NCBI RefSeq assembly: GCF_947493125.1
Contig: NZ_CANLQB010000003.1
Span: forward strand, 470,858-534,857
Length of the DNA stretch: 64,000 bases
Direction: 5' to 3'
Source of the DNA: an uncultured Roseobacter sp.
GTDB lineage: Bacteria > Pseudomonadota > Alphaproteobacteria > Rhodobacterales > Rhodobacteraceae
Shown here: piece by piece, positions 51,490-62,049 of the stretch
Numbering within the stretch: position 1 is the first letter of the stretch
How the letters are laid out: every line of letters starts with the position of its first letter
Made by a program: the position numbers and the translations under genes
The notes under the pieces: model-generated
Databases searched by the model: none
What the model saw: only the letters and a program-made list of their open reading frames with translations
Told to the model about the DNA's origin: nothing

Positions 51490-51777
51490 ACGCTCGATCC
51501 CGGCAAGATATAGTTACCATAGACCGATACTCTCTGACGTTCATCCATTCGAGGTTCCACCGACTTTCAGCAACGGAGGGTTCTTCGACTTTGTTACTAG
51601 ATATGATGTGAGGCTGGAGCAAAGTGGTCGAAAGACACTTGTTGTATGGGAGTGCTCAAATGATCGATTGGATCAAGTCATCCAATTGTTGTTCAAAACC
51701 TGCCGAAAGCACCCTGTGGCTTCGCCACCTTCGGGAAACGACCGAAACTTCATTGAGAACCCGACGCAGAGCAACTT
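51479..51777 (+). pseudogene. Truncated second reverse transcriptase gene, probably drt3b remnant
   Basis: A frame begins at an ATG (51479) overlapping the RT stop by 11 bases, as expected for a coupled partner. Residues 1-72 (MVSKRSIPARYSYHRPILSD..., PFEVPPTFSNGGFF, DRLDQVIQLLF) look like the start of a UG8/Drt3b-type RT with the RPxLxDxxPxEVPxxFSN pattern. After about position 51694 the sequence changes character and the frame runs through repeat and IS debris to a stop at 52042. None of the catalytic RT motifs is present, so the protein cannot be a working polymerase. Confidence 0.6.
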
Positions 51778-51850
51778 TGGTCTTCCCCCACTTGAGTGGT
51801 CCTCCGCTTTCCTAAACATAGCGGAGGACCACTCAAGTGGGGGAAGACCA
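51778..51850. repeat. 31-bp perfect inverted repeat with 11-base loop, IS-end-like
   Basis: Arms 51778-51808 and 51820-51850 are exact complements, containing CTTGAGTGGTCCTCCGCT on the left arm. It sits directly at the break between the truncated RT gene and a transposase relic, so two head-to-head IS ends, or a MITE-like remnant, is the simplest reading. The structure would also form a very stable hairpin. Confidence 0.8.
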
Positions 51851-51960
51851 CACAGCCTTTCTCAGCCGCTCGCCCTCCTTCTGAAGTCGTTTGAGTTCCC
51901 TGAGTTGGTCGGTTCCCATACCGCATTGCCGCCGATGCTCGAAACGGACCGAGTCGAGGT
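51833..51960 (-). pseudogene. IS3-family OrfA transposase fragment
   Basis: Reading minus from 51919 gives MGTDQLRELKRLQKEGERLR followed by KAV, the leucine-zipper part of IS3-family OrfA, then a stop at 51833. Upstream codons (RRQCG) match the usual R-x-Y-G-G before it poorly, and the HTH part is lost. It is a relic without transposition ability. Confidence 0.7.
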
Positions 51961-52010
51961 CGGAAGTCTTCGCGCCTGCAGGTTGCCGCTTGATGGGTCG
52001 AGAAGTCGTC

Positions 52011-52039
52011 TATCCGGGCGGTTGGATGCCGCCCGGATA
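52011..52039 (-). terminator. katG terminator hairpin
   Basis: TATCCGGGCGG at 52011-52021 pairs perfectly with CCGCCCGGATA at 52029-52039 (11 bp, loop of seven). It lies nine bases beyond the katG stop. The tail has no long T-run. Confidence 0.6.
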
Positions 52040-52047
52040 TGAAGATA

Positions 52048-54334
<2,287 letters not shown>

Positions 54335-55246
54335 ATGATCAACTTGACCCTGAAACACTTCAGATATTTCGATGCTTTGGCCCGGATTGGCCATTTTGGC
54401 CGGGCAGCGGAAGCCTGCTCGATCTCGCAGCCTGCGCTGTCGTCGCAGATCAAGGAGCTGGAGACGATGCTGGGCGCGCCGCTCGTCGAACGGGCCGCGC
54501 GTCAGATCCGTCTCACCACGCTGGGCGAAGAGTTTCTGGTGCGCGCGCGCAAGGTTCTCACGGATGTGGAGGAGATGGCGGAGTTGGCCCGCCTCTCGGA
54601 TGGGCCCTTGCAGGGCACGCTGCGTATCGGCGTGATCCCGACCGTCGCGCCCTATCTCCTGCCGGCGATCATACAAGCGTTGTCCGAGCGGCTGCCAGGG
54701 CTGGAGCTGATGCCGCGGGAGTCTATCACCAAATCGTTGGTGGAAGATCTGTTGCAATCCCGACTGGATGTCATAGTCGCCGCCTTGCCCATCTCGGAGC
54801 CTGCCTTGCGGGAGTTCGCGCTTTTCGAGGAAGACTTCGTTCTGGTCCGGTCGGCGAAAGATGCCGACCGCCCTGTGCCCAGCCCCGACAAGCTGCAAGA
54901 AATGAAGCTGTTGCTGCTGGAGGAAGGGCATTGCTTTCGCGATCAGGCGCTATCGTTTTGCGACATGCGTCCCTCTGATCCCAGCCTCGTGATGGAGGGG
55001 TCTTCGCTGGCCACCTTGGTGCAGATGGTGAGCGCGGGGCTCGGCCTGACGCTGATCCCCGAAATGGCAGTGCCGCTGGAAACCGCCAGTGCAAAGCTGT
55101 CCATCTCGCGCTTTCCGAAGAAGACGCCCAAACGTACTATCGGAATGGTCTGGAGAAAGACCAGCCCTCTTCACAAGCAACTCATGACCCTCGGTGCCAT
55201 CGTGCGGCAAGTGGGGCAGGCGCGGATCGAACAACTCCAGGTTTGA
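54335..55246 (+). CDS. oxyR: Peroxide sensor OxyR (LysR family)
   Basis: 303 residues. HTH region FGRAAEACSISQPALSSQIKELE at 21-43. Regulatory cysteines are Cys200 and Cys209 in GHCFRDQALSFCD, aligned with E. coli Cys199 and Cys208, which form a disulfide on peroxide stress. Divergent from katG. This makes peroxide induction of katG very likely. Confidence 0.96.
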   Translation: MINLTLKHFRYFDALARIGHFGRAAEACSISQPALSSQIKELETMLGAPLVERAARQIRLTTLGEEFLVRARKVLTDVEEMAELARLSDGPLQGTLRIGVIPTVAPYLLPAIIQALSERLPGLELMPRESITKSLVEDLLQSRLDVIVAALPISEPALREFALFEEDFVLVRSAKDADRPVPSPDKLQEMKLLLLEEGHCFRDQALSFCDMRPSDPSLVMEGSSLATLVQMVSAGLGLTLIPEMAVPLETASAKLSISRFPKKTPKRTIGMVWRKTSPLHKQLMTLGAIVRQVGQARIEQLQV

Positions 55247-55332
55247 CGGTGCTGCGTCGTTTCTCGCGGTGATCAAGACCTTCGGCGTCGGGAGGCGGTG
55301 TAAGGGGCGCTCCCGTCAGCATGCGCGTTTCT

Positions 55333-56802
55333 TCAGCCTTCATTACCAGTGACGGGTCCGCCCGGCCCGAGGCGGACGCCGGCCCGCAACCGTGTGTAGG
55401 GGAGCGTCTCGAGGTGGCAAGGGTTGGCGCCAGGGCTTTCGGCGAACAGGATCCGGTCGGTCACGCGCAAGTAGTCGGCCATGAAATGCACGCCGGACTT
55501 TACACAGATAATCGTGTGATCTGCAGGTTCGATTCCGACCACCCGGAACATCTCCTGATCGGCGTTCTGGCTGCGGCGCGAGCCGACAACCACCGTGATG
55601 CCGGTCCCATTGAGTTTGAGCCGGGCCACGAACCCGAGATGAGCCCGCGCGCCGCCATACATCGGGCCAGTGAAGTCAAAGACTCCGTCCGAGAGGCGTT
55701 CGACAATCACCGTGGCCATGACGGGCTGTGAGTATTCGGGGAAGGCGCCGCCAAGCGCGATTTCGATCTCGGCGCCTTCGCCCGCCGCGTGAGCCTTGGC
55801 CGCGGCCTCGGGGTCGTAGAGCATCGAGAGCACCGCGTCCGGCACCTTTTTGTCGATGAGGGCCTGTAGAACGCCGGTGGTCTCACCCGTGCCCCCCGCG
55901 CCGGGGTTGTCCTGCGGGTCGGCGATCACCACCGGGCCCGGCAGGGTGAGCGCGCGGTCGACGCAAGCTTGTGCGGGTTCGAGGCGGGCGTCGAAGGTGT
56001 CTTCGGCGGCAGCGAAGGTGGCAGCGATGCGGTCGACCGCGGCCCGCGCTTTGGCCGGATCCGGGTCATAAGCGAAGAGGCTGGGACCGCAGTTGGGGAT
56101 GTCGGCGGGGGGGAAGCCCATGGCGATATCTGCGGAGGTGACATCGAGGTCGTCCAGCATGGCATAGAGGCTGCGCGCCGGTTCGAACTCCGTCGCCTGT
56201 GCCGTGATCGGCACCAGCAGATCGACTTGGGCATAGGCTTTGGCAAGTGGACCTTGCAACAGTCGGTCGAGCAGGTGTGCTGCGCGTGCGCCGGTGTCGG
56301 CCAGGTCAGTGTGCGGATAGGTCCGGTAGAGCGTGACGCCATCGGCCAGTTCCGAGATGGCGGGCGAGAGGTTCGCGTGCAGATCAAAACTGGCCACAAT
56401 TGGTATGTCCGGCCCCACAACGGCGCGAAGACGGCGCAGGATTTCCGCCTCCGCGTCGTCGAAGGCCCGGGTGACCATCGCGCCGTGCAGGTCGAGATAG
56501 AGGGCGTCGGGCTGGGCCTCTGCAACGGCGGTGACGATCTCGCCCGTAATCGCCTCGAACGCTTCATCTTCCACATAGCCACCGGGCTCGGCGCCGGCCC
56601 AGAGGATCGGCATCATCTCATGCGGGCAGGTGGCCATGAAGCCGGAGAGTGGGATGTTCAGCCCGTGCATTGTCTCGTAGAGCGACGCACCGCGGGTCAG
56701 TGCAGGCCAGGCGCCGCCCGTCTTGAAGAGGCTCAGCGGCGTGGGGAAGGGCGCAAATGTATTGGTTTCGTGCTGAAACCCCGCGACAGCGACGCGGATC
56801 AT
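55333..56802 (-). CDS. M81-family metallopeptidase (MlrC-like)
   Basis: 489 residues. The N-terminus MIRVAVAGFQHETNTFAP and DALYLDLHGAMVTRAFDDAE plus SFDLHANLSP are hallmark metal-binding blocks of the MlrC/M81 family. MlrC degrades linear microcystin peptides; most relatives have unknown peptide-like substrates. It overlaps the amidohydrolase gene by four bases and stands opposite a peptide-type ABC importer, which fits breakdown of an imported peptide or amide. Confidence 0.9.
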   Translation of the reverse strand: MIRVAVAGFQHETNTFAPFPTPLSLFKTGGAWPALTRGASLYETMHGLNIPLSGFMATCPHEMMPILWAGAEPGGYVEDEAFEAITGEIVTAVAEAQPDALYLDLHGAMVTRAFDDAEAEILRRLRAVVGPDIPIVASFDLHANLSPAISELADGVTLYRTYPHTDLADTGARAAHLLDRLLQGPLAKAYAQVDLLVPITAQATEFEPARSLYAMLDDLDVTSADIAMGFPPADIPNCGPSLFAYDPDPAKARAAVDRIAATFAAAEDTFDARLEPAQACVDRALTLPGPVVIADPQDNPGAGGTGETTGVLQALIDKKVPDAVLSMLYDPEAAAKAHAAGEGAEIEIALGGAFPEYSQPVMATVIVERLSDGVFDFTGPMYGGARAHLGFVARLKLNGTGITVVVGSRRSQNADQEMFRVVGIEPADHTIICVKSGVHFMADYLRVTDRILFAESPGANPCHLETLPYTRLRAGVRLGPGGPVTGNEG

Positions 56803-58418
56803 GCGGTCACCTCACCGCCAAGTACCGTCGCCACCACCTCGATATCGCGCAGCGCCATCGGATCCACGGTCAGGGGGTCTTGGGCTAGCACGCAGAAATC
56901 GGCGTGTTTACCGGTCTGGATCGAACCGATCTCGTGATCGAGTTTGAGCACATACGCCGCCCCGAGCGTAATGCAGTGCAGTGCCTGCGGCACCGTTATC
57001 TGCTGGCTGGTGCCCAGCACACGGCCTGTCTCCGTCACCCGGTTCACGGCAGCCCAGGCGGTCACCAAGGGCGCCATGGGCGTGATCGGCGCGTCGGAGT
57101 GGATTGCAAACTCATTGTCGAAAATCTCCACCGCATCGCGGCAAGCGTTCATGCGGCTGGCTCGGTCGGGGCCAAGGGTTTTGGTCCAGTGGATATCGCC
57201 GAAGTAATGGATGTGATTGCCGAAGATGTTGCAGGTGAGCCCCAGCGACTTCATGCGTTTGAACTGGTCGCGGGTGGCCAGCTGCACATGCTCCAGCGTA
57301 TGGCGCAGGTCTGGGTTCGGGTGTTTGAGCATGACCTCTTCGTAGACATCGATGGCGAACTCCGATGCCGCATCGCCGTTCGTGTGGATGTGGGTTTTCA
57401 CCCCCGCCTTGTGCAGCGCCTCGACCGCGCGGCGGTAGTGATCCAGATCCATATTCCAGATGCCGTTGTCCTCGCCGGTGAAATAACCGGGTGCCTTGAG
57501 CTTAGCGGTGTAGCCTTGGATCGCGCCATCAGTGAAAAGCTTGGCGCGGCCCATTGAGAGCTTGTCGGTGGAGCGTGCGCGCAAGGCTAGCGCGCGGGCG
57601 GCTTCTTCCTCCGGGTCACCGACCATCGCGTTCATGACCGGGACAAACCGCGCAGGGAAGGTGGGGTCATGCACCACCCGCTCGATCATCGTGACCTCGT
57701 CGTCATGCAGGTCGGACAGCAGCTCCGCCACCGTGGTCACACCACAGAGGCGGGCGACTTGACCGTAGGCGCGCAGGCTCGGCTCGGTTGCCATGTTCAA
57801 GAAGTTATAACCGCTCGCCTCGCACATCGGCGTCATCGCGGCGAACTCCTGCAGCTCGCCATTGGGCGTGCCGTCGGGCCCCTTCATCACCCCTTCGATG
57901 TTGGTGCCGGCATCAAACCCCGCCAGCGCAAGCGCAGCTGAGTTCGCAGTCATGAGGTGGAAGTTCGAGTGCGAGACGATCACCGGATGATCGGTCGAGA
58001 CCTGATCAAGGTGGTCCTTGTCGAACCGCCGCCCGGCGAGGAAATTCGGGTCCAGCCCCCAGCCGACGATGGGCGTGCCCTTGGGGGTGTTCGCGGCCAC
58101 CTCCCGCAGCCGGGCGATGATGGCGTCGTAATTCCCAACACCTTCCCAGACCTTGCCCTGCGGGTCCGTGCGCGCATAATGGCCGCAGTAGGTATAGTCC
58201 CAAATGCCGCCCGCCATGACATGGGCATGCGCCTCGATCAGCCCCGGCAAAATCACGTTGTCGGCAAAGCGATCATCGACCTGCGCCTCGCCCCAGCCCT
58301 CGGCGCAATCGGCCCCGCCCACCGCCAGCACGCGGCCATCGCGAACCGCGACATGGGTCGCCTCGGGGCGGTTCGGATCCATGGTGATGACCTTGGCGGC
58401 GCGGAAAACTGTGATCAT
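56799..58418 (-). CDS. Amidohydrolase (YtcJ-like)
   Basis: 539 residues from the ATG at 58418. Metal-binding motif NVILPGLIEAHAHVMAGG near residue 60, HTHIHTNGD-like segment KTHIHTNGDAAS, and SDAPITPMAPL near residue 450. YtcJ-type enzymes remove N-acyl or amide groups from small compounds; the exact substrate is not known. Upstream in-frame Met at 58499 is not conserved. Start 151 bases from the divergent ABC operon. Confidence 0.9.
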   Translation of the reverse strand: MITVFRAAKVITMDPNRPEATHVAVRDGRVLAVGGADCAEGWGEAQVDDRFADNVILPGLIEAHAHVMAGGIWDYTYCGHYARTDPQGKVWEGVGNYDAIIARLREVAANTPKGTPIVGWGLDPNFLAGRRFDKDHLDQVSTDHPVIVSHSNFHLMTANSAALALAGFDAGTNIEGVMKGPDGTPNGELQEFAAMTPMCEASGYNFLNMATEPSLRAYGQVARLCGVTTVAELLSDLHDDEVTMIERVVHDPTFPARFVPVMNAMVGDPEEEAARALALRARSTDKLSMGRAKLFTDGAIQGYTAKLKAPGYFTGEDNGIWNMDLDHYRRAVEALHKAGVKTHIHTNGDAASEFAIDVYEEVMLKHPNPDLRHTLEHVQLATRDQFKRMKSLGLTCNIFGNHIHYFGDIHWTKTLGPDRASRMNACRDAVEIFDNEFAIHSDAPITPMAPLVTAWAAVNRVTETGRVLGTSQQITVPQALHCITLGAAYVLKLDHEIGSIQTGKHADFCVLAQDPLTVDPMALRDIEVVATVLGGEVTA

Positions 58419-58569
58419 GAAATGTCCTTTGCAATGAGTGCCTGAGCTTCGGGCACATGCGGCCTTGCCGAGAGAAACAGCCCCGCGCGTGATTGACAAC
58501 CCGCCATGACGCGTGCCTCATTAACCTTGCGTAACCAAGAAACAACACAAGACCAAGAGGGAGACGAAG

Positions 58570-60156
58570 ATGCTTGGATGGATGACGCGGCGCAGTCTGC
58601 TGGCCACTCTGCTGGCGGGGCCACTGGCGCTGGGAGCGCTGCCGGGGGTGGCGCAGGCCGAAACAACGCTGCGGGTGATTCCACATGCGGATCTGAAGAA
58701 TCTCGATCCGATTTGGACAACCGCTTATATCACCCGCAACCACGGCTACATGATCTATGACACGCTGTTTGCGATGAACGAAAACTTCGAGCCGCAGCCG
58801 CAGATGGTCGACAGCTGGGAGACCTCCGAAGATGGTCTGACCTGGACATTTGTCTTGCGTGACGGGCTGACATTCCATGATGGTGCGCCGGTGACGGCCA
58901 CCGACGTGGTCGCCTCGCTGGAGCGGTGGGGCAAACGCGACGGGATGGGCCAGCAGCTCTTTGCGAACACCGCGAGCCTTGAGGCGCAGGACGACAAGAC
59001 GGTGGTTCTGACCCTGGCCAATGACTATGGGCTGGTGCTGGAGAGCATCGGCAAGATATCCTCCAACGTGCCGTTCATCATGCCCGCGCGCGTCGCGGCA
59101 ACCGACCCGTTTGAGCAGATCACGGATTTCACCGGCTCGGGGCCGTTTGTGTTCCAGGCGGATGAATGGGTGCCGGGCAGCACGGTGGTCTACACCAAGT
59201 TCGAAGACTATATACCACGGGACGAACCTGTGTCTGCGGCCTCCGGCGGCAAGTTGGCCAAGGTCGACAAGGTTGTCTGGACCTATTTCCCCGATCAGAC
59301 CACGGCGATGAACGCATTGATGGCGGGTGAAGTGGACTTCTTCGAGCAGCCCGCCAACGACCTTGCCCCATTGCTGGAGGCGAACCCCGACATCACCGTC
59401 GAGGTGAATGACCCGCTGGGCAACATCGGCTTTGCCCGCTTCAACCACCTGCTGCCGCCCTTCGACAACGCCGATGTGCGTCGCGCAGCGATCATGGCGA
59501 TGAAGCAGGAAGACTATATGGCTGCTGCTGTGGGGGACCCGAAGTTCTGGAAGACCTGCTATTCGGTCTTCCCCTGCGGCACGCCGCTCGACAATGATGT
59601 AGGCTCCGAGGTGATTGCCAAAGGCGATGTGGACGCGGCAAAGGCGGCCTTGGCCGAAACCGGCTATGACGGCACGCCGGTGGTGATCATGCAGCCGACG
59701 GACATCCCGATCCTCTCTGCCTTCTCGCTTGTGACAGCCGAGAAGCTGCGCAATGCGGGCTTCGAGGTCGAGGTGCAGGCGATGGACTGGTCGACGCTGA
59801 CCTCACGCCGCGCCTCGCGCGACCCGGTGGCAGATGGCGGCTGGAACATGTTCCACACCTGGTGGATCGGCGCGGATGTGATCGACCCCATGGCCATCGC
59901 CTTCTCAGGCAACCCGGATGCGGGCTGGTTCGGCTGGGCCGAGGATGAGGCGCTCGAAGAGGCGCGCGCCGCCTTTGCGGTTGCGGGGAGCGAGGAAGAG
60001 AAGAAGGCTGTGGCGCAGACCGTGCAGGACCGTCTGTGGTCGATTGGTGCGTCGGGGCAGCTGGGGCAGTTCTTCAACCCCGTGGCCTATCGCAGCAATG
60101 TGAAAGGTCTGATCAAATCTCCGGTGCAGTTCTTCTGGAACATCTCGGTCGAGTGA
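58570..60156 (+). CDS. ABC transporter substrate-binding protein, peptide/nickel family (SBP_bac_5)
   Basis: 528 residues with a Tat-like signal (TRRSLLATLLAGPLALG, cleaved near VAQAETTL). Family landmarks: LDPIWTTAYITRNHGYMIYDTLF, TWTFVLRDGLTFHDGAPVTATDVVASLERW, and FNHLLPPFDNADVRRA. It captures peptides or similar compounds in the periplasm. Ribosome binding site GAGGGAGACG precedes the ATG. First gene of the import operon; substrate is likely processed by the divergent M81/amidohydrolase pair. Confidence 0.93.
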   Translation: MLGWMTRRSLLATLLAGPLALGALPGVAQAETTLRVIPHADLKNLDPIWTTAYITRNHGYMIYDTLFAMNENFEPQPQMVDSWETSEDGLTWTFVLRDGLTFHDGAPVTATDVVASLERWGKRDGMGQQLFANTASLEAQDDKTVVLTLANDYGLVLESIGKISSNVPFIMPARVAATDPFEQITDFTGSGPFVFQADEWVPGSTVVYTKFEDYIPRDEPVSAASGGKLAKVDKVVWTYFPDQTTAMNALMAGEVDFFEQPANDLAPLLEANPDITVEVNDPLGNIGFARFNHLLPPFDNADVRRAAIMAMKQEDYMAAAVGDPKFWKTCYSVFPCGTPLDNDVGSEVIAKGDVDAAKAALAETGYDGTPVVIMQPTDIPILSAFSLVTAEKLRNAGFEVEVQAMDWSTLTSRRASRDPVADGGWNMFHTWWIGADVIDPMAIAFSGNPDAGWFGWAEDEALEEARAAFAVAGSEEEKKAVAQTVQDRLWSIGASGQLGQFFNPVAYRSNVKGLIKSPVQFFWNISVE

Positions 60157-60229
60157 TCTGACATGCTTTGCCCGGCGCGGCTTGGGGGCGGCGCCGGGTC
60201 TCTAGTTTTCCGACAATCGGGGAGGCGCC

Positions 60230-61174
60230 ATGACGCGCTATATCACCATGCGTGTGCTCTCGACCATTCCGGTCATGGTGCTCGTGGCCTTGTTTGTGTT
60301 CCTGATGCTGCGGCTGGCGCCGGGTGATCCGGCTTCGGTGATCGCAGGCGACTATGCCACTGCCGAAGACGTGGCGCGCATTCGTGAGCAACTGGGGCTG
60401 TCGGACCCCATCGTTGTGCAGTTTTTCCGTTGGGTTGGCGCGTTGATCCAAGGCGATCTGGGAACGTCGATCTTCTCGGGCAAGCCGGTGACCGAGCTGA
60501 TTGGCCAGCGCATCGAGCCCACCATGCTGCTGGCACTCACCACCATCCTCTTCGCCGTTGTTGTGGCCGTGCCTCTGGGCACCATCGCCGCCTTCCGCGC
60601 CGGCTCGCTGCTGGACCGGGTGGTGATGCTGTTTTCGGTGAGTGGGTTCTCGGTACCTGTCTTCGTGCTGGGCTATATCCTGATCTACACCTTTTCCATG
60701 TCGCTGAAGATCTTGCCGGTGCAGGGTTATAAATCCCCCTTCACCGAAGGGTTGGGGCCGTTCCTCTATCATATCACCCTGCCCACTGTGACGCTGTCGG
60801 TGATCTTCGTTGCCCTGATTGCGCGCATGACCCGCGCCTCGGTGATCGAGGTGCTGGAGGAGGACTATATCCGCACCGCTCGCGCCAAGGGGCAGTCCGA
60901 GCTCACGATCCTGATGCGCCACGCGCTGCGCAATGCCGCCGTGCCGGTCGTCACCGTGATCGGCATCGGCATCGCACTTCTGATCGGCGGGGTGGTGGTG
61001 ACCGAAAGCGTCTTCAACATCCCCGGCCTGGGGCGGCTCGTGCTCGATGCGGTGCTGGCGCGGGACTACCCGATCATCCAAGGGCTGATCCTGTTTTTCA
61101 GCTTCATCTATATTTTCATCAACCTGATGATCGATCTCAGCTATACGCTGCTTGACCCGAGGATCCGCTACTGA
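60230..61174 (+). CDS. ABC transporter permease (DppB/OppB-type)
   Basis: 314 residues, six TM helices, with LRLAPGDPASVIAGDYAT and the EAA loop EVLEEDYIRTARAKGQSE near residue 208. It pairs with the second permease to form the inner-membrane channel of the importer. It ends in a one-base overlap with the next gene (TGATG). Confidence 0.94.
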   Translation: MTRYITMRVLSTIPVMVLVALFVFLMLRLAPGDPASVIAGDYATAEDVARIREQLGLSDPIVVQFFRWVGALIQGDLGTSIFSGKPVTELIGQRIEPTMLLALTTILFAVVVAVPLGTIAAFRAGSLLDRVVMLFSVSGFSVPVFVLGYILIYTFSMSLKILPVQGYKSPFTEGLGPFLYHITLPTVTLSVIFVALIARMTRASVIEVLEEDYIRTARAKGQSELTILMRHALRNAAVPVVTVIGIGIALLIGGVVVTESVFNIPGLGRLVLDAVLARDYPIIQGLILFFSFIYIFINLMIDLSYTLLDPRIRY

Positions 61175-62049
61175 TGACCGATGCGACCCTCCCGGCAACG
61201 CCCGAGAAGCCACAGGATATCTCGCTCATCCGCCATGCCCTGCGCAATCGCGGGGTGTTCTGGGGAGGGATTGTCCTCTTACTGATCGCGGTGCTCGCCA
61301 TCGTCGGCCCCTTCTTCGTCGCGGATCCGACCGCACTGAACCCCATCAACAGGCTGAAACCGCCTGGCGCGGCGGGACTTTTTGGCACCGACATGCTGGG
61401 GCGCGACGTCTATTCGCGGGTCGTGAATGGAGCGCAGGTCTCTCTGGTGGTAGGGCTGTCCGTCGCCGTCGTCGCCGTGGCGCTGGGTCTCTTTCTGGGA
61501 CTGATTGCGGGCTACATAAGGCTAATGGACGCGTTGATTATGCGGCTGATGGACGGGTTGATGTCGATCCCTGCGATTCTGCTGGCAATTGCGCTTATCT
61601 CTCTTTCAGGGGCCACGCTGGCAACGGTGATCGTGGCCATCGTGATCCCCGAGATCCCGCGTGTGGTGCGGCTTGTGCGCTCCGTCGTGCTGACCGTGCG
61701 CGAAGAACCGTATGTCGAGGCGGCGATTTCGGCAGGCACCAAGGTGCCAACGATCCTTGTGCGCCATGTGCTGCCCAACACCATTGCACCGCTGATCGTG
61801 CAGGCCACGTATATTTGCGGCTCTGCGATGCTGACGGAGTCGATCCTTGGCTTTCTGGGCGCGGGGATCCCACCCGAAATCCCCTCTTGGGGGAATATCA
61901 TGTCAGAAGGGCGCACGTTCTTCCAACTTACACCCTGGATCATCTTCTTCCCCGGCGTCTGCCTTGCGCTCACCGTGCTGGCGGTGAATGTGGTCGGCGA
62001 CGGGCTGCGCGACACGCTGGATCCGCGCATTGCAAAGGCGATGCGCTGA
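61174..62049 (+). CDS. ABC transporter permease (DppC/OppC-type)
   Basis: 291 residues. N-terminal OppC-like region, LFGTDMLGRDVYSRVVNGAQVSL, and the EAA loop TVREEPYVEAAISAGTKV. Six TM helices are visible. It overlaps both neighbours by a single base, showing a tightly coupled operon. Confidence 0.94.
   Translation: MTDATLPATPEKPQDISLIRHALRNRGVFWGGIVLLLIAVLAIVGPFFVADPTALNPINRLKPPGAAGLFGTDMLGRDVYSRVVNGAQVSLVVGLSVAVVAVALGLFLGLIAGYIRLMDALIMRLMDGLMSIPAILLAIALISLSGATLATVIVAIVIPEIPRVVRLVRSVVLTVREEPYVEAAISAGTKVPTILVRHVLPNTIAPLIVQATYICGSAMLTESILGFLGAGIPPEIPSWGNIMSEGRTFFQLTPWIIFFPGVCLALTVLAVNVVGDGLRDTLDPRIAKAMR

Noticed and set aside
51778..52042. C-terminal half of the 187-residue frame starting at 51479, as a true protein
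   Set aside because: It translates through a 31-bp palindrome, an antisense transposase relic and the katG terminator, so it is an accidental extension.
49932..52047. Duplicate of the tRNA-Phe 3' end as an att site, and an integrase gene
   Set aside because: I looked for the CCCGGGCACCA end and a tyrosine recombinase between the tRNA and katG and found neither.
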